DNA from: Haematobia irritans
Lineage: Eukaryota; Arthropoda; Insecta; Diptera; Muscidae
Assembly: GCF_050003625.1 (NCBI RefSeq)
Contig: NC_134397.1
Coordinates: 70,406,669-70,470,668, forward strand
DNA length: 64,000 nt
Direction: 5' to 3'
Part shown: in pieces, positions 55,790-64,000 of the stretch
Layout: each line of letters begins with the position of its first letter
Position numbering within the stretch: the first letter of the stretch is position 1
The notes under the pieces: generated by a model
What the model was told of the DNA's origin: nothing
The model's database searches: none
The model's input: the letters and a program-made list of their open reading frames with translations, nothing else
Program-made: the position numbers and the translations under genes

Positions 55790-56178
55790 CTAAAACCGAG
55801 GAAAAAAATATACACAAATGAAGCATAAAGATTAACTAAATTCGTGCCTTCCACAAAATAGTTAAGTATTTCTTTAAATTTGCAAATTTTACTACAAATG
55901 CGTTCATAATGAACCTCGTATGTCACTAAAGACATTGTTGCAATTTTGAACTCCAAATCTTTCCTTGAAACTACAAATTTTTCTTTAACAAATGAAAAAA
56001 CTTAAATATGTCTAATAAATTTTCTTGAATTTGTCGAAAAATATTTACTTATTTTAATGACATCGGCGAGATGCCAGCGTTTGTAATACTGTTTAGTTAA
56101 AATTTTCTAAAAATATTCAAAATTTTCTAAAATTAACCGAAATTTTTCTTCCTGGTGGGTTCACTGTTTTTTCAGTGT
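55790..56178 (+). mobile_element. MITE L, copy 2
   Basis: TTAGTTAAATTAACTAAAAC to TTCACTGTTTTTTCAGTG, then TA. The right 260 bases match 6953-7199. The left end is not sharply defined. Confidence 0.55.
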
Positions 56179-57001
56179 AGAGAGCAGTATTGACCATTGG
56201 TACACAGAAAAAAAAGTGTCATGTAAATTTAAGGACCATTTTAACTTTCAGATAGTTCAACAAATTTACTGTAATATTGTTCATTTTTCGTAACCACAAC
56301 GAAAATTAACTTAGCTAAAGGAAAACTTATAAAAATTCAGTAAATGTTTGTTAGTTCACTAACTACGAAATGAGAAGGATTTTCCTTAAATAAATTTCCA
56401 ACACAGTAGTTAATGCATCGTTGATTCTATTATAAAAATACATGGGCAATATAAAAATCTTACTACGAAATGTGGACAATTTACTAAGAAAAAATTTTGT
56501 ATGGAAAAAAATTTTTGTAGTAAAAATTAACTTAACGACATTACCGATTCGTACGATGGCTGCCTACAGATTATTTCCCTTTTTATTATATGTTGGAGTG
56601 TTTTTACTCACATTGAAAATTTTAGATAAAGTAGAATAAAAAGTAGTTAATATAATCCTTGACGGGTGTATATAATTTTTTATAGATTCCTCATAGATTT
56701 GGTATATATTTTACCTTAACTTATAGATAGAATTCCAAATAATCAATAAACGTGCTACTGGAAAATGTGAGTGCATCATGTGAGGGTAATTTTAGAGACA
56801 TTTTGTGTATATCTCGTATGATTGTTTGTGTTTTTTATTGCGTCATTTATGCTGTTGTTGGTTGTTTTGATTCTAGAGACAATGGAATGTTTCTTGTGTG
56901 TTGTTGGTATCTTTTGTGGTGCGAGTTGTTTTCTTGCAATAGCGAGATCAGAAAGGGATCGTGTGTGTGTGGAGTTGTTTTTCTTTACGGCAGGTATGTA
57001 C
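56179..57001. other. Mostly unique stretch, possibly gene-proximal
   Basis: From 56208 CACAGAAAAAAAAGTGTC resembles a MITE end (N-like). Beyond about 56420 the sequence is unique and includes a short signal-like ORF (56556-56639), an AATAAACG at 56743 and a T/G-rich tract. No repeat family explains 56440-57001. Confidence 0.4.
56556..56639 (+). CDS. Putative 27-residue signal-peptide or membrane peptide ORF
   Basis: The ATG at 56556 opens MAAYRLFPFLLYVGVFLLTL followed by KILDKVE and TAA. The arginine, long hydrophobic core and short polar tail fit a signal peptide or single membrane helix. A GT at 56631 (GTAGAA) could serve as a weak splice donor, which would make it a first exon of a gene continuing to the right. 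No family is recognised. It may be chance. Confidence 0.25.
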   Translation: MAAYRLFPFLLYVGVFLLTLKILDKVE

Positions 57002-57864
57002 CAGTGCTGCCGCTACTACTTCAATCGAAGTATTTTGCTTCATTTTCGCAAAATTTACTTCGTCACTCCTTCTTCCAAAAATCTGCTTCACTTTTTGTTC
57101 TGCTTCAAATTTTTGAATTTTTCCCCATATTACCTAATTGTTTTTCCTATTCCTTTAATTACGATGAACATAGCGGTTTTAATCATTGAATTATTAACCG
57201 ATGTAGACCAATTTTTGCATAGTTGTTAGAGACCATATACTTACACCATGTACCAAATTTCAGCCGGATCGGATGAAATTTGGTTCTCTTAGAGGCTCCG
57301 CAAGCAAAATTGGGGGATCAGTTTATATGGGGACTATACATAATTATGGACCGACGTGGACCAATTTTTGCATGTTAGTTGTTAGAGATCATATGCTAAA
57401 ACCAAATACCAAATTTCAGCTGTATCGGATGAAAATTGCTTCTCTTAGAGTCCCGCAAGCCAAATTTGGGGGTCCGTTTATATGGGGGCTATACGTAAAA
57501 GTCGACCGATATGACCCATTTGTAATACCATCCGACCTACATCAATAACAAGTACTTGTGCCAAGTTTCAAGTCGATAGCTTCTTTCGTTCGGAAGTTAG
57601 CGTGATTTCGGAAGAACATGCTCAGATCGACTCAGAATTTCACCACGACCAGAATATATATACTTTATGGGGTCTTAGAGCAATATTTCGATGTGTTACA
57701 AACGGAATGACAAAGTTAATATACCCCCATCCTATGGTGGAGGGTATAATAAATTAAATTTTATTGTTTTGTTTTCAAAAATGTATGCTACTTCAATTTT
57801 ATTCAATCTACTCCACTTTTTTCCAAAATCTACTTCACTCAATTTTTCACTAGCGGCAGCACTG
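57002..57864. mobile_element. hAT-type MITE 3 with nested family A piece
   Basis: Perfect 14-bp inverted ends CAGTGCTGCCGCTA / TAGCGGCAGCACTG and an exact GTATGTAC duplication at 56994-57001 and 57865-57872. Subterminal CTACTTCA/TGAAGTAG-type motifs occur on both sides. A family A tail (57195-57748) has been inserted inside, so the MITE proper is about 310 bp. Confidence 0.93.
57195..57748 (+). mobile_element. Helentron-like family A, tail fragment A6
   Basis: Two to three tail-type monomers, CAAGTTTCAAGTCGATAGCT, CAGAATATATATACTTTATG and the hairpin TATACCCCCATCC / GGTGGAGGGTATA at 57720-57748. The GTCY microsatellite is contracted to a single remnant (GGAAGAACATG). Confidence 0.8.
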
Positions 57865-58171
57865 GTATGTACCTTTGTGACTATTTGTGTCTTTGAGTTT
57901 TATTGCTGCATTCAGTTCTGTTGATGCATTTATGAAGTGCACACGTGGATTTAATTTTGCAAAATTGTGCGTGCGGTATTGGTGTGTATTAATGAAACTA
58001 CATTTATTCGAAACATTTTAGAAACTGAGAAGTGAATGATGTGATGTTGGAGTAATCAAACACGCTTTTTATTGATTAAAAAACAATTTACAGATTAAGA
58101 AACTGTATATTTCTGTTAATAGTTTAAAATTAGTGCGGATTTTTAATTGATTTACATAAAAAATACACAAC
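57865..58171. other. Possible 5' region of the micro-exon gene
   Basis: Unique AT-rich sequence upstream of the ATG at 58172. No clear TATA or initiator could be assigned. Confidence 0.35.
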
Positions 58172-58926
58172 ATGAATGGTAATGGGATGATCTATATTTA
58201 TTATACATCTGGATCACAAGTTGGAGATGCAACAATTTTTTTTGAATCTATATTTTTTATGTTACATCAATTCCTACAGGTGAGTACTAAGTTCGAGTTT
58301 AGCCGCTAAAATTAAAAATAAATCACTAAGAAAAGTATAAAATTATATGTCTTGGATACAAATTTAAATATAACTTGATGGAGAATAGGCCAAACCAAGT
58401 TTTTTATAGAGATTTTTTTATAATAGATTATTAAAGAGAAATTGCGATTTTAGCCTCTAAACTCGAACTTAATATCCACCTTAAACACTAAATGCTATAC
58501 TGACAAGTGGAAATTATGTCTAATTTTATAATATTTTTTATTTCAAATATATTCAGAGAATAATTTCAAAAACGTCCCATTAGTCCACGGATATGATTCC
58601 AATAATGTACCTACTGGATGAATTTTTCAATGTGGTAAGTTTTTCTATAAACGGTATTTTGTCCGTTTTTAATAAAACCAAACTTTCAATTTATTAAAAA
58701 TAATTATTTTCACTTGCAGGTAGACAGGTCTTGTAATGGTAATTTTTTTGAATATTCTTACTGATTAATGCTAATTAAGCTGATATCCTTATTGGCTCTA
58801 GGAAATACTCTTGAAAACCGTAAGTTAAAAATCAATATGAACGATAGAATTTGATAATATTTTTCTTATATTTTGTATAACTTTGCAATTTCAGATGCTT
58901 ATAAGACTCCGCCCAACAAAAGTTAG
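58172..58926 (+). CDS. Candidate five-exon micro-exon gene, 75 residues, family unknown
   Basis: Proposed exons are 58172-58279 (108 nt, ends CTACAG|GTGAGT), 58584-58634 (51 nt, ends AATGTG|GTAAGT), 58720-58738 (19 nt, after CACTTGCAG, before GTAATT), 58802-58819 (18 nt, after GGCTCTAG, before GTAAGT) and 58895-58926 (32 nt, after GCAATTTCAG). Joined, they form one open frame with phases 0, 0, 1, 1 and a TAG stop. Exon 1 begins ATGAATGGTAATG and encodes an aromatic, hydrophobic segment (FFESIFFMLHQFLQ); exon 2 encodes STDMIPIMYLLDEFFNV; exons 3-5 give VDRSCNGNTLENHAYKTP and PNKS. An AATAAA lies at 59105. I do not recognise the protein. The acceptor of exon 2 (CCCATTAG) is weak; using the stronger upstream ATTCAG gives an early stop. 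It might also be a non-coding spliced transcript or a pseudogene. Confidence 0.4.
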
Positions 58927-59104
58927 CCAAAATCGATGAAATTGGACAATTCAATTGAATGTAGCAATTTATGCGACATATATCTTTCATATGGATAGAA
59001 AACATGGAAATGTAAATTAATTAGTTTAGTCCTAATAACATAGAATATTACTCTTTTGAAGAAGCAATTACTAACTACCGACAAGTAACTGCATCCACCG
59101 TACT

Positions 59105-59110
59105 AATAAA
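59105..59110 (+). promoter_or_regulatory. Polyadenylation signal AATAAA
   Basis: Lies about 180 bases after the proposed stop codon of the micro-exon gene; a second AATAAA occurs at 59172. Both suit a short 3' UTR. Confidence 0.4.
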
Positions 59111-59334
59111 AATATTTCCTTTATTGTATATCATAACCCATAATTTTTTGTAATATAATAATAATTTTTTGAAATAAAATACTGGTGATTATAGAAAATT
59201 TACTTGTTTTGTACGAAAAATTTCTTAGTTGTATACAGGCTTGTTCTACCTTTGATTCCTCAATTTCTCTACTTTTTTGAAAATTATACCGACAAACAGT
59301 TTATTTCAAACAAATTTCTTAAGACAGGTTTCCC

Positions 59335-59563
59335 AAAAAATTGTTCATTTTTCCGGATAGCAGGAATATTTTGAATGAGTTTAACTATATTCTTCCCACA
59401 GCATAGTAATAATGAACTAAAATACGATGCAACACATGAACTAATTTATAAGAAAATCATGAACTTATATAGATGAAAAAAATCTTTGGCGCCAAATCAT
59501 GGTCATTCTTACTACGGGTTAGTTCATTTTTCATAAAAAATAGTAAACTTTTTTTTCGGTGTA
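59335..59563 (-). mobile_element. MITE N, copy with right end
   Basis: The right end reads AGTAAACTTTTTTTTCGGTG then TA; inside, GGGTTAGTTCATTTTTCAT and TGGTCATTCTTACTACG match the fragments at 10979 and 23195. The left border is not clear. Bases 59127-59334 hold nothing recognised. Confidence 0.5.
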
Positions 59564-59585
59564 TCATTGGTAGAATAATGCTTGG

Positions 59586-60508
59586 TTTAAATCGGTTCAG
59601 ATTTAGATATAGCTCTCATATATATCTTTTGTCCGATTTGCACTTATATGTCCTCAAAAGAGTTTTGCCGTGACTTGCTTCAAATTTTGCACGAGAGGTA
59701 CGTTTGATGGTATCGTTATGTTTTCCAAATTTGGTTAAAATGGCCTCAAAAGCCAGAGTTTGCACTGATTTGCTTTAAATTTTGCACAAGAGGTACGTTT
59801 TATAGTGTCGTTAGTTGTGCCAAATTTGGTTGAAATCGGTTAAGATTTAGATATAGCTCCCATACATATCTTTCGCCCGATTTTCACTCATATGACCACG
59901 GAGGCCAAATTTATACTCCCAATTACATGAAATTTTCAGAGATTGCAGAATTATTATTCTAACTATGAATGTCCAATTTGGTCAAAATCGGTTCAGATTT
60001 AGATACAGCTCCCATGTATGTCCCATTTGTAATGGCATTTTCCTCCAATTGACTTGATAGTTTCTACAGAGAATATATTTAATTCGCTATTTAAGTGTGT
60101 CAAGTGTTCAGATTTAAATAAATCCTCTATATAGTTGTTCTTCCGGTTTATACAACTATGGTCAAAGTACCCACATTTTACACAAAATTCTGTAATGATT
60201 TCCCAATATCTTAATCATGTACTACACACTGTAATGCCAAACTTTCCACAGAATTGTTGAGTTTTAAATAAGGCTCCGACTTGTGGAAATATCGCCCGAC
60301 TTGGCAAATGATATATCATAACCCACAATAGACCACATATCTTCAAATCGGTTAAGATATAGACATTTGAATATGGGAATATAAACCTTCATAATAACTC
60401 CACACCAATTTGAAAGAGTTGAGATAGTTACACAAATTTTTGTGTACATAGTAGTGAAGGGTATAATATAGTCGGCCCCGTCCGACTTTAGACTTTACTT
60501 ACTTGTTT
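59586..60508 (-). mobile_element. Family C' monomers and head (C4)
   Basis: About five diverged monomers (GGTTCAGATTTAGATATAGC) end in GTAGTGAAGGGTATAATATA, GTCGGCCCCGTCCGAC and TTTACTTACTTGTTT. The hairpin end is missing on the left. Confidence 0.7.
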
Positions 60509-60822
60509 GACATTTCGGAGGATAATGTGGAGTATATTCGTCATTCGCAATATAAGATGTACCAAGTGAAGGAATCGTCACATTGGACCAAACGGACGGT
60601 GTATTTTCTCCAATATATTATATAATTTATAACATGATATGGACCGAAACAGATCATGAATAATTGCAAAACCAATTGCACAAACGGCGCCTACTTGTAG
60701 AACAACTCGGGGAAACTCCAGCTCAAGATCATATCAAAAGACGTAGTTTACTTTCCCTCGCAGATGTCTCTACACCTATAGTATAAAGAAATTGAGAAGA
60801 ATTACCGCCTAGTTTAGGTTAT
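60509..60822. other. Unique stretch
   Basis: No gene or repeat recognised. It is bounded by a family C' head and a SINE. Confidence 0.4.
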
Positions 60823-61038
60823 GTAAAGTGGCAGCCCGATATTTCAGGTTCACTTAGAATATTCATTCTGTTGTGATACCACAGCTTTAACTTCTCTCTT
60901 AACACTGAGTGCTGCCCGATTCTATGTTTAGCTCAATGACAAGGGACTTCCTTTTTATAGGTGAAACCAATTAGAGAAGCATTGAAACACTCAGAAATGT
61001 CACCAGCATTACTGAAATACTTTTTTGGTGTTCGATCG
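60823..61038 (-). mobile_element. tRNA-derived SINE, minus strand, head missing
   Basis: TTAGGTTATGTAAAGTGGCA, CTGTTGTGATACCACAG, AACACTGAGTGCTGCCCGAT and TTTTTTGGTGTTCGATCG match the tail and body in reverse. A 70-base internal segment carrying the GAACGCCGTTCGG motif is deleted near 60960. Confidence 0.75.
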
Positions 61039-61089
61039 ATTGTTAGATGACATTTCATGTGTACATGTTAAGGTGCGAATATTATTAAA

Positions 61090-61316
61090 TTAGCATGCCC
61101 GCTTGCTTACAAAAGGCCGTGGATTCAACCCCAATTTCGACTGTAGATTATGTAGATATACATTTCTAAGTATATAAGATAGAGGTTCCTTGCCAGTGGG
61201 CTCACAATAGAAACGGGCAGTACCCGTTCGTATCAGAGAAGTTAACAACTTGTATCACTATTGAGTGAATAGTCTAAGTTATTCAAAAATAACGGGCTGC
61301 AACCATACCTAACCTA
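61090..61316 (+). mobile_element. tRNA-derived SINE, degenerate plus-strand copy
   Basis: TTAGCATGCCCGCTTGCTTA, GGCCGTGGATTCAACCCC (worn B-box), GAAACGGGCAGTACCCG and AACGGGCTGCAACCATACC. The A-box is missing and part of the body is deleted. Confidence 0.65.
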
Positions 61317-61317
61317 T

Positions 61318-61464
61318 ACCCACCGCCATAGGCTGGTGAAACGGGTATCATAAATTTGACATTCAGTTTGTAACACATTGCATTTTTGTATATATCGGCC
61401 CATTTTTTCAGGGCAAGTTACAACTTTCATCCGATTTACTTGAAGTTCAAAATCTAGATGTATT
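61318..61464. mobile_element. Family B-like tail fragment
   Basis: TACCCACCGCCATAGGCTGG and ACGGGTATCATAAATTTGAC form a worn hairpin; CATCCGATTTACTTGAAGTT and ATCTAGATGTATTT are B-monomer-like. C3 starts within it at 61465. Confidence 0.5.
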
Positions 61465-62600
61465 TATACCCTGCGCCATACTGTGGAACAGGGTATTATA
61501 TGTTAGTGCATATGTTTGCAACACCCAGAAGGAGACGAGACAGACACACGGTGTCTTTGGCAAAAATGCTCAGGGTAGGCTCCTGAGTCGATATAGCCAT
61601 GTCCGTCTGTCCGTGAACACATTTTGTAATCAAAGTCTAGGTCGCAGTTTTAGTCCAAACGACTTCAAATTTGGCACAAGTATGTGTTTTGACTCAGAAT
61701 AGAACCCTATTGATTTTGGAAGAAATCGGTTCAGATTTAGATATAGCTCCCATATATATCGTTCGCCCGATATGGACTAATACGGTCCCAGAAGCCAGAG
61801 TTTTACCCCAATTTGGTTGAAATTTTACACTAGGAGTGCAATTAGTAGTCAAGTGTGCCAAATTTTATTGAAATCGGTTCAGATTTTGATATAGCTCCCA
61901 TATATATCGTTCGCCCGATTTACACTCATATGACCACAGTGGCCAATCTTTTACTCCGATTTAATTGAAATTCTGCACAGGGAGTAGAATTCGCATTGTA
62001 GCTATGCGTGCCAAATTTGGTTGAAATCGGTTCAGATTTAGATATAGCTCCCATATATAGCATTCCCCCGATTTACACTCATATGACCACAGAGGCCAAT
62101 TTTTTGCTCCGATTTAGTTGAAATTGTGCACAGGAAATTGAATTAGCATTGTAGCTATGCGTGACAAATTTGGTTGAAATCGGTTCAGATTTAGATTTAG
62201 CTCCATATATATGTTTTTCTGATTTCGACAAAAATGGTCAAAATACCAACATTTTCTTTGTAAAATCGCCACTGCTTAGTCGAAAAGTTGTAAAAATGAC
62301 TCTAATTTTTCCTTAAAATTGCATCAGATTTAAATGTTTCCCATATTTGTTTACTAACATTATGATCCACCCTAGTACATTAGCCGATTTAAATTGTGAG
62401 CCTACAGATTTTGTAGAAGTCTATCAAATTCTGTCCAGATCGAGAGATATTAAAATGTATGTATTTGGGACAAACCTTTATATATAGCCCCCAACACATT
62501 TGACCGATGTGATATGGTATCGAAAATTTAGATCTACAATGTGGTACAGGGTATAATATAGTCGGTCCCGCCCTAGTTTAGACTTTCCTTACTTGTTTTT
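61465..62600 (-). mobile_element. Helentron-like family C, copy C3, complete
   Basis: TATACCCTGCGCCATACTGT with GAACAGGGTATT, GACACACGGTGTCTTTGGC, a short GTCCGTCTGTCCG microsatellite, about four monomers, and the head GTGGTACAGGGTATAATATA, GTCGGTCCCGCC, CTTTCCTTACTTGTTTTT. About 1136 bp, the shortest complete element of this family in the window. Confidence 0.88.
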
Positions 62601-62845
62601 ATTAACATTGTGTTCCACCCTAGTGTATTAGCCGACTTAAATTTTGAGCCTATAGATTTTGTAGAAGTCTATCAAATTCTGTCCAGTCGAGTGATATTTA
62701 AATGTAAGTAGTTGGGACAAACCTTTATATATGGCCCCCAACACATTTGACGGATGTGATATAGTATCGAAAATTTAGATCTAAAAAGTGGAGCAGGCTA
62801 TAATATAGTCGGCCCCGCCCGACTTTAGACTTTCCTTACTTGTTT
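62601..62845 (-). mobile_element. Second family C head in tandem
   Basis: ATTAACATTGTGTTCCACCC through GAGCAGGCTATAATATAGTC, GGCCCCGCCCGAC and TTCCTTACTTGTTT repeats the last 245 bases of C3. Tandem heads of this sort are expected when replication runs past an end, or when one element inserts at another's end. Confidence 0.8.
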
Positions 62846-62885
62846 ATATCACTAAAGAGCTGTGCTAAGTTTTTTATAGAATGAT

Positions 62886-62998
62886 CAATCGCCACATTTG
62901 GAGCAAAGGAAACTTTCTCCAAACATAATAATTCCACGACCTTAAATAAAGACAAATCGGCTTTAGTGAAATATAGGATTCACATTTTTTTGAGTGTA
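62886..62998 (-). mobile_element. MITE P fragment
   Basis: GGAAACTTTCTCCAAACATA, CGGCTTTAGTGAAATATAGG and CACATTTTTTTGAGTGT match 53704-53806 in reverse. Confidence 0.55.
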
Positions 62999-63836
62999 AA
63001 TAAATAATTTCTTATGAATGTCCTATGAAAACCCATATGAATAGATTGGAAAATATTTATGTTTTATGGAACATATAACAAATAATTTTAAATGCCAGTG
63101 AGAAATCCACCTTGAGAATCTTTAGAGAGAATATATTTCCAAAAATATTATATCGTTTGTGCTAACATGAAATAAACATCATAAGTTTGCAAGTTTGGCA
63201 GCTTTTCTAAATCAGTATTTTTTGCGAATTTTTTTCTAAACCAACGTTAAATAAATGATGTATCATATTTGAAGTTTTTCTTTATTTTTTTTTTAATAAA
63301 AATATATAATCTTAAAACGAGACATCCTTTAAATTATATTCTATCTCTCTCTAGAATAAATATCGACCAATTGTGATATATGATCAATGGTCATGATGAC
63401 AAATAGTGAGCTTTTAACTTAAATCGCTGTAATTAAGAACAAAAACAACATCATTAAATAAGAGTTTCTCTTGTTTTAAAGCAAAGAAACCCATATCGAA
63501 GAAGCTAAGATAACGATCGGATTGCCCATTAAGATGGTTATCATGCAACATTGTTTTGTTGCGTTAAATTAATTAGAGAAAAGTAGAAATTTCATGTCCG
63601 CCATGTGGTAAGTCTTTTGTGCCAAAGGAGATTTTAAATCTACACCAAAACGGGTAAATAATAAAACACGAATGGGAATTTGTGGTAAGTAATAAATATT
63701 TCTTTATTTGCAACTTTTGGTAATGATCCAATTACCAGCGTTATTTTAACGTGGAGAATTTATAAATGTTTGTATTTTGAATTTGAAGCGATCTCTCTGA
63801 AAAGAGATCTACATTTTGGAATTAAGGAGAAATAAA
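62999..63836. other. Unique AT-rich stretch
   Basis: No gene recognised. High-complexity sequence such as ATCGGATTGCCCATTAAGAT near 63517 may be host DNA. Confidence 0.4.
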
Positions 63837-63837
63837 A

Positions 63838-64000
63838 ACAAGTATATACGGCCAGGCTGAATCTTATGTATCCTCCACCATGGATTGCGTAGAAACTTCT
63901 ACTGAAGACGGTCATCCACAATTAAATTACTTGGGTTGCGGCCGATGGCAAGACATCTTAGAAAGGTCGATTAAATTCGTATATATTCAGTTCTTGACCA
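63838..64000 (+). mobile_element. Helentron-like family A head, running off the window
   Basis: ACAAGTATATACGGCCAGGC, then ATCCTCCACCATGGATTGCG and GTAGAAACTTCTACTGAAGA. A 12-base internal part of the head (CGTAAGTTCGG) is missing. The element continues beyond the window. Confidence 0.8.

Noticed and set aside
56208..59563. One 3.35-kb transposon bounded by CACAGAAAAAAAAGTGTC and its reverse
   Set aside because: Both ends are MITE N-like and TA-flanked, but the terminal sequences match each other poorly beyond the A-run, and the interior holds gene-like and nested sequence. Separate MITE ends are a simpler reading.
53228..60508. C5 and C4 as two halves of one element split by a large insertion
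   Set aside because: They share a subfamily and orientation, but the break points are not within the same monomer position as far as I can tell, and the intervening 5.9 kb contains several independent elements and unique sequence.

Overview
This window looks like a repeat-dense, AT-rich intergenic or intronic stretch from a higher (calyptrate, probably muscid-type) fly. The basis is the dominance of DINE-1/mini-me-like elements (a Diptera-typical group carrying a GTCC/GTCT microsatellite next to a TATATATTC core), Tc1/mariner relics, hAT and TA-flanked MITEs, and a tRNA-derived SINE. No rRNA, canonical tRNA or long host gene is visible. Nearly all long open frames are artefacts of minisatellites whose monomer length (about 150 bp) is a multiple of three. 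The species assignment is inference.

Layout. 0-4.6 kb: MITE E cut by an inverted pair of Helentron-like family A elements with nested MITEs. 4.6-7.2 kb: a GC-richer block holding a striking array of 19 palindromic 25-26 bp repeats (5343-6397). 7.3-18.9 kb: families B and A in both orientations, a SINE relic, and an internally deleted DD37E mariner inside a family C-type element. 19.1-23.3 kb: MITE E and three pieces of one RNase H-bearing non-LTR retrotransposon with SINE insertions. 23.4-26.1 kb: family A interrupted by two hAT MITEs with perfect 8-bp target duplications. 27.1-28.9 kb and 43.4-45.2 kb: two near-identical 1.8-kb TA-flanked elements, each with two divergent tRNA-like modules. 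29.8-39.0 kb: family B, family C, a mariner split by a fold-back MITE, then family D containing a second mariner and two MITEs. 40.9-51.6 kb: A, C, E and SINE copies. 51.6-53.2 kb: unique sequence ending in a piggyBac-like 5' end. 53.2-55.8 kb: C' and a full-length A. 56-59.3 kb: the most gene-like stretch, with a signal-peptide-like ORF, a hAT MITE and a candidate five-exon micro-exon gene at 58172-58926. 59.6-64 kb: C elements, SINE relics and an A head.

How it fits together. Four Helentron-like families (A, B, C, D) share one design: a GC-rich head beginning or ending in ACAAGTA, a roughly 150-bp internal minisatellite, a GTCY microsatellite, and a terminal TATACCC/GGGTATA hairpin. In each family a 13-16 base piece of the head is the inverse complement of the hairpin arm, and this piece differs between families but matches within each. 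The SINE and the LINE share the same 3' tail ending in (CCTAA)n, so the LINE is the probable mobilising partner. Insertion order can be read at many junctions because target duplications and pre-insertion sequences are preserved.
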